This document shows, one piece after another, positions 22,519 to 28,763 of a stretch of 32,880 bases of DNA (the stretch's first letter is position 1; each line of letters opens with the position of its first letter). The translations under genes and the position numbers were made by a program. This DNA comes from Qipengyuania qiaonensis (GTDB taxonomy: Bacteria > Pseudomonadota > Alphaproteobacteria > Sphingomonadales > Sphingomonadaceae), in the NCBI RefSeq assembly GCF_019711515.1, contig NZ_JAIGNO010000019.1, positions 1 through 32,880 on the forward strand, read 5' to 3'. The notes beneath the pieces are model-generated. The model saw only the letters and a program-made list of their open reading frames with translations, was not told the DNA's origin and made no database searches.

Positions 22519-23124
22519 ATGTTCGACGCCAAGCTCCGCCCGTTGATCGATCCGCCGCTCAACCGGATCGGTATGGCTCTTTCAAAGGTCGGAGTTACTG
22601 CGAATCTGCTGACTTTTGCCGGGCTGGCACTGGGACTGGGCGGTGCGTTCGCCATAGCTTTCGGACAGCTTGCCGCGGGACTGGTGCTTGTCCTGCTCAA
22701 TCGCTTGCTCGATGGCCTGGACGGTGCGGTTGCCCGAGCGAACGGTCCAACGCTGCTGGGCGGCTATTTCGATATCGTCGCGGACTTCGCCTTCTATGTC
22801 TCGATCCCGGTGGCCTTCGGATTTCTCGACCCGGCGAACACGCAGGCGGCGCTCGTGCTGGTCGCCAGCTTCGTACTCACCGGCGTCAGCTTCCTTGCCT
22901 TCGCAGTAATCGCCGCGGAACGGGGCGAAAAAACGGCAGCCCATGGCAAGAAGACGTTCTTCTATTCGACCGGGCTGGCAGAAGGTGGTGAGACCATTGC
23001 CGTATTCATCGCCTTCGCGCTGTTCCCGGCATCCTTCGTGCCGATTGCGTATGGCTACGCCGCGCTGTGCGTGCTGACCGTGTTCCAGCGCAGCGCGCTG
23101 GCGATCATGCAGTTTACCGATTGA
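22519..23124 (+). CDS. CDP-alcohol phosphatidyltransferase family protein
   Basis: 201 residues with six hydrophobic helices. The catalytic signature is present as D65-x2-D68-G69-x2-A72-R73-x7-G81-x3-D85-x3-D89 (DGLDGAVAR followed by GGYFDIVADF); the spacer before G81 is seven residues by my count, where eight is usual. Enzymes of this family transfer a phosphatidyl or related group from a CDP-activated donor to an alcohol in the inner membrane, as in phosphatidylglycerol-phosphate or phosphatidylinositol-type synthesis. The acceptor cannot be told. It follows the transporter by 18 bases and overlaps the end of the convergent DUF1499 gene by 11 bases. Confidence 0.88.
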   Translation: MFDAKLRPLIDPPLNRIGMALSKVGVTANLLTFAGLALGLGGAFAIAFGQLAAGLVLVLLNRLLDGLDGAVARANGPTLLGGYFDIVADFAFYVSIPVAFGFLDPANTQAALVLVASFVLTGVSFLAFAVIAAERGEKTAAHGKKTFFYSTGLAEGGETIAVFIAFALFPASFVPIAYGYAALCVLTVFQRSALAIMQFTD

Positions 23125-23911
23125 GCCGTGCCGCCACCGCATCGCGCAGTTTCGATATTCGCGCTGCGTTGGCCCCGAGGTCGCTCACCCCGACGCGCGA
23201 AACCGAGCGGAAGTCGATCTGCCGATCGTCAATGCGAGCGACAACATCGTCCTTGAATCCGAACCAGAAGGTTTCTGCGACGCCTTCAACACGGTCAGCG
23301 CTTTCGCCGCTACGAACGTCGGCGAAGCCCAGATCTTCCATCGCGGCCACTACGGCGGCAACCGCTTCCGCCTCACTCGCCGAACCCAGTGGCAGCGAGG
23401 CGAGGTCGGGGTAGGCCTGCCCGATTACCTGGGCGTGCGATTGATCGGCGAGTGGCGTGTCAATTTCCGCCCACATTTCCAGCTCGCCCAGCGGCACCCT
23501 GTAGTCGTTCAGCGGATTGGCCTCTTCTGCCGAACGGATGTCGAGCGTCGCTTGCGAGAAGACGGGCGGATCTTCGACATCGGTCGCAATGTCGTGGATC
23601 GGCGGAATATCGGCCGTGAGGCTGCGGACATAGGCAAGCGTTCCGAATATCCCGACTGGAACCAGCAGCGCCACCAGCGAGAGGAGCCAGCCGGCTTTCG
23701 GCTTGCGGATGAGCGAGACGACCAGGGACACAAGCGCAATAAGTGCGACCGTACCGAGCAGGATCGGCCCAACCTTGATTGTCAGGAACAGCAGTCCGGT
23801 CTGCCAGCCCCACAAGCCGAACTTGGTCCCCAGCGCCGCTATGGCGAAGTAAACCGGCAGGAGAACGGCCAGCGAGAGGGCGAGGCGGCTATGCCAAGGC
23901 GTCTTGTTCAT
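23114..23911 (-). CDS. DUF1499 family membrane protein
   Basis: 265 residues. Three N-terminal hydrophobic helices (about residues 9-100; LALSLAVLLPVYFAIAALG, then KVGPILLGTVALIALVSLV, then LLSLVALLVPVGIFGTLAYV) lead to a soluble domain with the DUF1499 signatures IHDIATDVEDPPVF, AETFWFGFKDDVVARI and SVSRVGVSDLGANAARI. The function of DUF1499 is not established. The gene is monocistronic on the minus strand; the 211 bases upstream contain two inverted repeats but no clear promoter. Its end overlaps the convergent phosphatidyltransferase gene by 11 bases, with no separate terminator. Confidence 0.88.
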   Translation of the reverse strand: MNKTPWHSRLALSLAVLLPVYFAIAALGTKFGLWGWQTGLLFLTIKVGPILLGTVALIALVSLVVSLIRKPKAGWLLSLVALLVPVGIFGTLAYVRSLTADIPPIHDIATDVEDPPVFSQATLDIRSAEEANPLNDYRVPLGELEMWAEIDTPLADQSHAQVIGQAYPDLASLPLGSASEAEAVAAVVAAMEDLGFADVRSGESADRVEGVAETFWFGFKDDVVARIDDRQIDFRSVSRVGVSDLGANAARISKLRDAVAARLNR

Positions 23912-24033
23912 GGATCCAGTTAACTTGAGCCGCGCAATAGATCAAACCGCAGAGCAGGTTACACGAACTGTCCCGGAGCCGATGCCTGGGAAATGCGCTT
24001 TCGTCCGATTGAAGCTACGGTTTGCGAAAACAT

Positions 24034-24051
24034 GCCGTGGCGAGCCACGGC
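24034..24051. repeat. Short hairpin in the intergenic region
   Basis: GCCGTGG (24034-24040) and CCACGGC (24045-24051) form a 7-bp stem with a CGAG loop. It lies 16 bases from the larger inverted repeat at 24067 and upstream of the DUF1499 gene. The role is unknown; it could be a second part of a transcript end. Confidence 0.5.
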
Positions 24052-24066
24052 TGGGCGCTGGACTTG

Positions 24067-24107
24067 GGATGCGACCGGATCGACGCAATGCCGATCCGGT
24101 CGCATCC
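24067..24107 (-). terminator. Perfect 16-bp inverted repeat downstream of Gly/Ser-rich protein gene
   Basis: GGATGCGACCGGATCG (24067-24082) is followed by nine bases and its exact reverse complement (24092-24107). It starts 16 bases beyond the stop codon of the gene at 24123-24959, the right place for a transcript end. There is no T tract after it on either strand, so it may be a U-less terminator, an mRNA-stabilising structure or a protein-binding site. Confidence 0.55.
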
Positions 24108-24122
24108 GGGGTCGATCCGATC

Positions 24123-24959
24123 TTATTCGCTGGTGGCGGGCTCGGCGGAGGCTTCTTCCCGAGCCTCGCCTTCTGCCATGACCAGCGCATTACCGCTGGC
24201 AGCGAGATTTCCTGCGGGTACTGCGAACTGGCGGCCCTGGGATTCTACCAGGACCTGCTCAACCCGACCGCGGGAGTCGCTGACGATCTGCCGAACTTCG
24301 CCCACCGGCGCGCCCTGCGGCGAAAGGACCGGCATACCGGGAGCAACCGCCACGGCACCGTCACCGGCTGCAGCGCCGCTGCCTGCCGCAGCTAGCATGC
24401 CGTCGGCAAACCCTGCAGAACCACTGCCCGAAGCCGCGCCAGTGCCCGAGGCGGAGAGATTTTGTGCCTCCGAAGCGAGATCTGCCGCGTTCCCACGTCC
24501 CGCATCGACGGTTGACGTAGCGAGGTTGCGTACGGTTGCAGCTCCTTCACGGACTTGGGTCGCGCCTTGCCCGGCAAGACCGCGCACGGTGTCAGTGCCG
24601 ACGAGTTGCGCGTTGGCGCTGCCCGAGCCTGAGGCGCTTCCGCTGCCCGAGGCCGAACCTTGGGCCGAACCGAACGGTGCGGCGACAACCTGTTCGGTCG
24701 TAGCGGCAATATCGGATTCAAGCGTGCGGTCGAGAGAGACTTCGCCCGAGCGACGGTCGACATTCTGGCTGCCGCTTGTACGGGCATTGCCGCGCAGGGT
24801 ACCACGCGTAGTAGAGCGCAGCGTGTCGGTCGTGCCCCGCGTCATGGAGCCGACACTACCGGTTACCTGGCCGAGGCCCGAACCTGAAAGCAACTGGGCT
24901 TGGGCGGGGGAAGTGGCGAGAACGGTCGTCGCCGCCGCTGCTAAAAGAAACATCTTCAT
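24123..24959 (-). CDS. Exported Gly/Ser/Ala-rich protein with PRC-barrel-like end
   Basis: 278 residues. AGGAAAGG precedes the ATG at 24959; a second ATG two codons later is also possible. The signal peptide (FLLAAAATTVLATSPAQAQ) is followed by a low-complexity region rich in Gly, Ser, Ala, Thr and Arg, including a GSASGSGSASGSGSAN run around residue 100. The last roughly 75 residues, with VLSPQGAPVGEVRQIVSDSRGRVEQVLV and QFAVPAGNLAASGNALV, have the strand pattern of a PRC-barrel domain. I do not recognise the protein as a whole. An ECF-type promoter shared with the protease and the small exported protein nearby lies just upstream, suggesting an envelope-related role under the local sigma factor. 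Confidence 0.75.
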   Translation of the reverse strand: MKMFLLAAAATTVLATSPAQAQLLSGSGLGQVTGSVGSMTRGTTDTLRSTTRGTLRGNARTSGSQNVDRRSGEVSLDRTLESDIAATTEQVVAAPFGSAQGSASGSGSASGSGSANAQLVGTDTVRGLAGQGATQVREGAATVRNLATSTVDAGRGNAADLASEAQNLSASGTGAASGSGSAGFADGMLAAAGSGAAAGDGAVAVAPGMPVLSPQGAPVGEVRQIVSDSRGRVEQVLVESQGRQFAVPAGNLAASGNALVMAEGEAREEASAEPATSE

Positions 24960-25014
24960 GGACTTTTCCTTTCCTCTTACAAGCGTCTGGAGGGGTTTTG
25001 CGCTTGCTTCGGAA

Positions 25015-25044
25015 GGAAAACGGATCGGGTTCGTCGTTTAATCC
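25015..25044 (-). promoter_or_regulatory. ECF-type promoter of the Gly/Ser-rich protein gene
   Basis: Minus strand: GGATTAAACG (25044-25035), 12 bases, CGTTTTCC (25022-25015). Reading GGATTA as the -35 and CGTTT as the -10 gives a 16-base spacer, typical of ECF sigma factors. The -10 ends 58 bases before the start codon. The same arrangement occurs upstream of two other genes in this cluster. Confidence 0.75.
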
Positions 25045-25062
25045 GGGCGATTGGAAATTTTC

Positions 25063-26283
25063 TCAGCGGCCCTTGCAGGAACCGCAAACCAGGCCGCGAC
25101 CGTATATGAGGTCGATCCCCTTATCGCCAAGGTCTTCGGCTTCACCGTCCAGCGCGTCGCGCCAGTTTCGTCCGCCGCCGATAGCATTGGCGAGCCGCGC
25201 AGCGACGAGCGGAGTGGCAAAGGATGTACCGCGTAGAGCCATGCGCTTGCCCTTGGCATTCAGCCCGCGGATGTCCGCCCCCGGCGCAGCATAGTCTAGG
25301 TGCAGTGCCCGGCCAGCCTCGATCAGTGCGCGATGTTTGCCATCGACGGCTGTTACGGCGACGACACCGTCATAGCTCGCAGGATAGGCGGGCGGCGCGG
25401 CTGGCCCGTCATTGCCCACAGCCGCAACCACCACAACGCCGCGCCGGCGCACGGCGGCAATTGCCCGCTCGAGCACCGGGTTCTTGGGCCCCACGAGGCT
25501 GATCGTGACAACCTTGCTACCTGCTCCCACCAGCCAGGCAAGTCCGCGCGTGATAGCCAGGGCGTTCCCGCCCGCTTTGTCGGTGCCGTAGACATCCGCA
25601 ACGCGGATCGTGCCGGCATGCTGTGTGGCGAGTAACGATGCTACCGCGCTACCGTGATTGCTCGGGTATGGGGCGCCTTGGGCAAAACCGCGCGTTTCCG
25701 TCACGTGGACAGAGGAGCCCGGAGCGCCATCGATCATGCCAACGGCCGCGCCATGCGATTTGCTTCCCGCGGCCGCGACAGCGAGTGGCACCCCGCCGGC
25801 GCTGCCCGCCTGGAAGTGCAGATTATCCGCCGAGATTGTAGCAGACGGAAGCAGTTCTCCAAGCCGACGCTCCGCATCGGCAGTGTCGACACCGGCCGGC
25901 ACACGCAGACGAGTTACGCTCATCCCGAGTTCCGCGACTTCGATAGTTTCCATAACCGAAAATCCCGCCTCCCGCGCAGAAGCGATCTGGTCGCTGTCGG
26001 CCTCGAGCACCAGCAGTTCACCCTTTCGGGCCGGCTCGCCGTGGGTATCGAGAGCGATCGTATCCCGGTTGCGGCGTACCAGCCGGTCGATCGTCCGCAG
26101 TCGTTCTCTTGCAAGTTCCCGTGCGGTTTGCCCGGCCCGATCGAGGCTTTGGTTGGCCAGATCGGTCACCTCTCCGAGCACGTTGCCGATGCGTGGGACT
26201 TGTACTCCCGGTAACCCGGCTTGCGCGGCCAACGGAGCGCTCAGTATCGCGAGAAGCGCGGAAATTAGGGAAATTCTGAGCAT
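25063..26283 (-). CDS. S8 family (subtilisin-like) serine protease, exported
   Basis: 406 residues from the ATG at 26283, which opens into a signal peptide (LRISLISALLAILSAPLAAQ); a TTG seven codons earlier is less likely. An N-terminal region of about 170 residues, partly helical and Arg-rich, may act as a propeptide. The catalytic triad is visible: D185 in VGMIDGAPG, H210 in NHGSAVASLL and S354 in RGTSFATPLVAARLA, with the oxyanion Asn at N291 (VGNDGPAAPPAYP). The protein ends with a C400-x2-C403 pair. It is divergent from the sigma/anti-sigma genes and has the shared ECF-type promoter, so the sigma factor probably drives it. Whether it cleaves the anti-sigma factor or unrelated envelope proteins is unknown. 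Confidence 0.92.
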   Translation of the reverse strand: MLRISLISALLAILSAPLAAQAGLPGVQVPRIGNVLGEVTDLANQSLDRAGQTARELARERLRTIDRLVRRNRDTIALDTHGEPARKGELLVLEADSDQIASAREAGFSVMETIEVAELGMSVTRLRVPAGVDTADAERRLGELLPSATISADNLHFQAGSAGGVPLAVAAAGSKSHGAAVGMIDGAPGSSVHVTETRGFAQGAPYPSNHGSAVASLLATQHAGTIRVADVYGTDKAGGNALAITRGLAWLVGAGSKVVTISLVGPKNPVLERAIAAVRRRGVVVVAAVGNDGPAAPPAYPASYDGVVAVTAVDGKHRALIEAGRALHLDYAAPGADIRGLNAKGKRMALRGTSFATPLVAARLANAIGGGRNWRDALDGEAEDLGDKGIDLIYGRGLVCGSCKGR

Positions 26284-26316
26284 TGGCTGTATTCTTTGTT
26301 CCAATTCGCATTAAGC

Positions 26317-26856
26317 ATGGATGAAACGGGCGCGATCATCCGTTTAATCCATGGAAGGCAGAAGACGCTGAACCCATCGTTTGAGCAAGACCTGCTGGCA
26401 ATGCTGCCCCGGCTGCGCCGTTTTGCAGTCGGACTTTGCGGCAATTCGGCCGATGGTGATGATCTCTGCCAGATGAGCATAGAGCGCGCGCTCGCCAACC
26501 GTGACAAATGGCAGGACGGTTCGCGCCTCGACAGTTGGATGTATCGGATCATGCGCAATCTCTGGATCGACGAAGGCAGGGCAAGCACCAGACGCCGCGA
26601 GACATTCGCAGCCGAGGATGCCGGCCTTTCGGTCGGCGGAGAAGGCGCGCAGGAATCCGCAGTCGAGCTGTCGATGGTGGACCGGGCCATGCAGAAACTG
26701 CCCGAGGAGCAGCGCGAAGCGGTGCTCCTGGTGATGGTCGAAGGCTATGCCTACAAGGAAGCGGCCGAGATTGTCGGCTGCCCGGTCGGTACGCTGAATT
26801 CCCGGCTGGTGCGCGGTCGCGATGCGCTGCTCGAACTGCTGGGAGAAAAAGCATGA
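26317..26856 (+). CDS. ECF-family RNA polymerase sigma factor
   Basis: 179 residues if translation starts at the ATG at 26317. That start lacks a ribosome binding site; alternatives are a CTG at 26368 preceded by GGAAGG, or the ATG at 26401. Region 2 spans about residues 25-95 with LLAMLPRLRRFAVGLCGN, DLCQMSIERALAN and LDSWMYRIMRNLWIDEGR. Region 4 spans about 122-172 with LPEEQREAVLLVMVEGYAYKEAAEIVGCPVGTLNSRLVRGR. Only sigma-2 and sigma-4 are present, as in extracytoplasmic-function factors. Its stop overlaps the ATG of the anti-sigma gene. The promoter of the divergent protease gene lies inside its first codons. Confidence 0.93.
   Translation: MDETGAIIRLIHGRQKTLNPSFEQDLLAMLPRLRRFAVGLCGNSADGDDLCQMSIERALANRDKWQDGSRLDSWMYRIMRNLWIDEGRASTRRRETFAAEDAGLSVGGEGAQESAVELSMVDRAMQKLPEEQREAVLLVMVEGYAYKEAAEIVGCPVGTLNSRLVRGRDALLELLGEKA
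26323..26350 (-). promoter_or_regulatory. ECF-type promoter of the S8 protease gene
   Basis: Minus strand: GGATTAAACG (26350-26341), 12 bases, CGTTTC (26328-26323). The first box is identical to that of the gene at 24959, and the spacing is the same. The -10 ends 40 bases before the protease start codon. The element overlaps the 5' end of the sigma-factor gene as annotated. Confidence 0.75.
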
Positions 26857-27554
26857 CCGTGTCGCGAGAGGATATTGCCGCCTTCGTGGATGGCGAGCTT
26901 TCGGTAGAGCAAGAAGGCCAGATCGCCGCAGCGATTGCTGCCGATCCGGACCTGCAAGGCCAGGTCGAAGCGCATCGCGCGCTAAAAGAGCGGCTTTCCG
27001 GGCACTTCGCTCCGATCGCCGAAGAACCCGTTCCCGATGCGCTGGCTGCATTGCTCGTTCCCAAACAGGCAGAGGTGGTCGATTTTTCCGCTGCGAAACG
27101 GCGCAGCACAACAAGCCGCGCTATTCCACGCTGGGGTTGGGTTGCCGGCCCCGCCTTGGCAGCGTCCTTGGCATTGGCCGTGTTCCTTCCACGCAGCGGC
27201 ACACCCGATGGCTACGCGGATGAGCAGCTCGCTCGTGTGCTCGACACCCGGCTTGTCGCAGAGCAAGTGCAGGACGCGGATACGCGCATCCTGCTCAGTT
27301 TTCGCAATTATCAGGGCGATTTCTGTCGCGCGTTCAGCAACACGGAAGCCAGCGGTATCGCCTGCCGTGACGCCGAAGGCTGGAAGCTCGAGGCTCTGGG
27401 CAAGGCGCGGGACGAGGCTGGAACAGACTATCGCATGGCTGGTGCGAGCGAGGGCGACTTACTCGCGCGGGCGCAGCAGATGGCAGATGGTCCGGCTCTC
27501 GATGCCGCCGCAGAAGCGCAAGCGCGAGAAAACGGCTGGCTGGTCGCTCAATAA
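26853..27554 (+). CDS. Membrane-bound anti-sigma factor
   Basis: 233 residues, start overlapping the sigma stop (ATGA). The N-terminal cytoplasmic part (1-93), with VSREDIAAFVDGELSVEQ and DPDLQGQVEAHRALKERLSG, matches the sigma-binding anti-sigma fold; the zinc-binding His-x3-Cys-x2-Cys motif is absent. A single membrane helix (about 94-113, WVAGPALAASLALAVFLP) leads to a periplasmic domain of about 120 residues holding two cysteines, C158 (QGDFCRAF) and C171 (IACRD), which could form a redox-sensitive disulfide. It would hold the sigma factor inactive until an envelope signal arrives. The signal is unknown. Confidence 0.9.
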   Translation: MTVSREDIAAFVDGELSVEQEGQIAAAIAADPDLQGQVEAHRALKERLSGHFAPIAEEPVPDALAALLVPKQAEVVDFSAAKRRSTTSRAIPRWGWVAGPALAASLALAVFLPRSGTPDGYADEQLARVLDTRLVAEQVQDADTRILLSFRNYQGDFCRAFSNTEASGIACRDAEGWKLEALGKARDEAGTDYRMAGASEGDLLARAQQMADGPALDAAAEAQARENGWLVAQ

Positions 27555-27573
27555 TCTAGTCGCTCAATAATTT
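27543..27573 (+). repeat. Tandem duplication across the anti-sigma stop codon
   Basis: GTCGCTCAATAAT occurs twice (27543-27555 and 27559-27571) with a 16-base period. The first copy encodes the last residues Val-Ala-Gln and the TAA stop; the second copy is non-coding. It looks like a recent small duplication. Confidence 0.85.
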
Positions 27574-27579
27574 GGTGCC

Positions 27580-27614
27580 AAAAAAGAAGGACCGGCGGAG
27601 GAGACCGGTCCTTC
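27580..27614 (-). terminator. Intrinsic terminator of the small exported protein gene
   Basis: On the minus strand a 10-bp perfect stem (GAAGGACCGG with CCGGTCCTTC, nine-base loop) is followed by six T residues. It lies 54 bases after the stop codon of the gene at 27668. It is also positioned to end the convergent anti-sigma transcript, although the plus-strand side has only a weak GGGTTT. Confidence 0.92.
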
Positions 27615-27667
27615 CGGGTTTGGCGATCGTTCCGGTATGGAGACGGTCGCCCGAAAGCCGATGAAGG

Positions 27668-28009
27668 TCAGTCGCGGATGTAGACCTTACCCTGGCGATA
27701 ACCGCGCTTTGCCATGTCGTGGATGTAATCCTCACGCTCGTGCTTGAGTTCGTGGGCGTATTCTGCCCAAGCATCGCGCCGGTCTTCGAGATCGCTGGCG
27801 CGACGCAGGTCGCCGGTCAACTCCTTCTGAGCCTCGGTCACGTCGATGCGGTAATCGAACCACAAATGGTTCTCGATACCGGCGATGGGGCTTGTCAGAA
27901 TGAGCTGTTCTTCGGCCCGGGCGATCTGCTCTTCATGGAGCATCGTTGCGGCACTGGCGGCGCCAGCGATGCAGAGTGCGATCAGGGCGAGGGTATTCGT
28001 AGATTTCAT
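27668..28009 (-). CDS. Small exported protein of unknown function
   Basis: 113 residues from the ATG at 28009, chosen because AAGGAGAA lies about six bases upstream and it opens into a signal peptide (STNTLALIALCIAGAASA). The mature part is about 90 residues, highly charged and helical, with EEQIARAEEQLILTSPIAG, HLWFDYRIDVTEAQKEL and a stretch rich in Arg, Glu and His (EYAHELKHEREDYIHDMAKRGYR). There are no cysteines in the mature part. I do not recognise the family. It carries the same ECF-type promoter as the protease and Gly/Ser-rich genes and ends at a strong terminator, so it is a single-gene member of the proposed regulon. Confidence 0.8.
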   Translation of the reverse strand: MKSTNTLALIALCIAGAASAATMLHEEQIARAEEQLILTSPIAGIENHLWFDYRIDVTEAQKELTGDLRRASDLEDRRDAWAEYAHELKHEREDYIHDMAKRGYRQGKVYIRD

Positions 28010-28056
28010 TGAACGTTCTCCTTGTCCGGCACAGCCTCTTCCCGGCTGCTTGAAAA

Positions 28057-28085
28057 GGAAACGTTTCGGATCTGCCATTTAATTC
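28057..28085 (-). promoter_or_regulatory. ECF-type promoter of the small exported protein gene
   Basis: Minus strand: GAATTAAATG (28085-28076), 12 bases, CGTTTCC (28063-28057). It differs from the other two sites at two positions of the first box but keeps the exact spacing. The -10 ends 49 bases before the start codon. The 10-base palindrome GAAACGTTTC (28058-28067) overlaps the -10. Confidence 0.72.
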
Positions 28086-28285
28086 AGAACGAGCCGAAGA
28101 TGGCCGCAAACCGGCTCAAGTCCGGTCGACTCTTGCCCGCGAAATAGCGGAAAGCCTGCGGAGGAGGCTGAAGCTCGCGATGTGCAATCGCTGGGTGAAG
28201 GCGTTCCTACGTACCTTCCCTTAGATGGTGTAAGCATCTGCTATACCAAGTTCTTCTAACGTTTCTCGCTGTTAGGAGAAGGCTG

Positions 28286-28702
28286 ATGTCCCGGATAATC
28301 GTTGCCGAAGACGATGAACTCGTTGGCGAGATCGTAAGAGATACTTTGATCCAGGCGGGCCATGCCGTTGGTGTGGTGGAGAGCGGGGCAGATGCCTTGT
28401 CCGTTATCCGGGCCAAGCGACCGGATATGGTCATTCTCGATTGCAATCTCCCTGGCATGACCGGCGTGCAGATCGTCCAGCAGATGCGCATTGAATGCGA
28501 TCTATGGGACATTCCGGTGCTTATGCTTACCGCACGCACGAGCACAACCGACGAAGACCTGGCGCTGTACGCCGGTGCGAACGACTATATGCGTAAGCCC
28601 TTCTATCCGCAGCAGCTGGTGACCACGGTCAACCGGATACTGCAGGAAGAGCAACACCGGCGGGACGCCGGTAATCAGCGCACCAAAGCACGCGCTATCT
28701 AA
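28286..28702 (+). CDS. Single-domain response regulator
   Basis: 138 residues, preceded by AGGAGAAGG. It is a receiver domain with little else: acidic pocket E8-D9-D10, phospho-acceptor D52 (VILDCNLPG), T82 (LTART) and K104 (YMRKPF). A short basic tail of about 20 residues follows; no output domain is present. Such stand-alone receivers act by protein contact, or as phosphate carriers or sinks. It converges with the hybrid kinase gene, a natural candidate partner. A weak possible -10 (TATACC at 28242) lies upstream, but no convincing promoter was found. Confidence 0.93.
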   Translation: MSRIIVAEDDELVGEIVRDTLIQAGHAVGVVESGADALSVIRAKRPDMVILDCNLPGMTGVQIVQQMRIECDLWDIPVLMLTARTSTTDEDLALYAGANDYMRKPFYPQQLVTTVNRILQEEQHRRDAGNQRTKARAI

Positions 28703-28763
28703 TTTGATTTGGGCAACTGCCTGTTTGATGTGATTCTACTGGTATTCTGAAGCGCAGGCGGGG

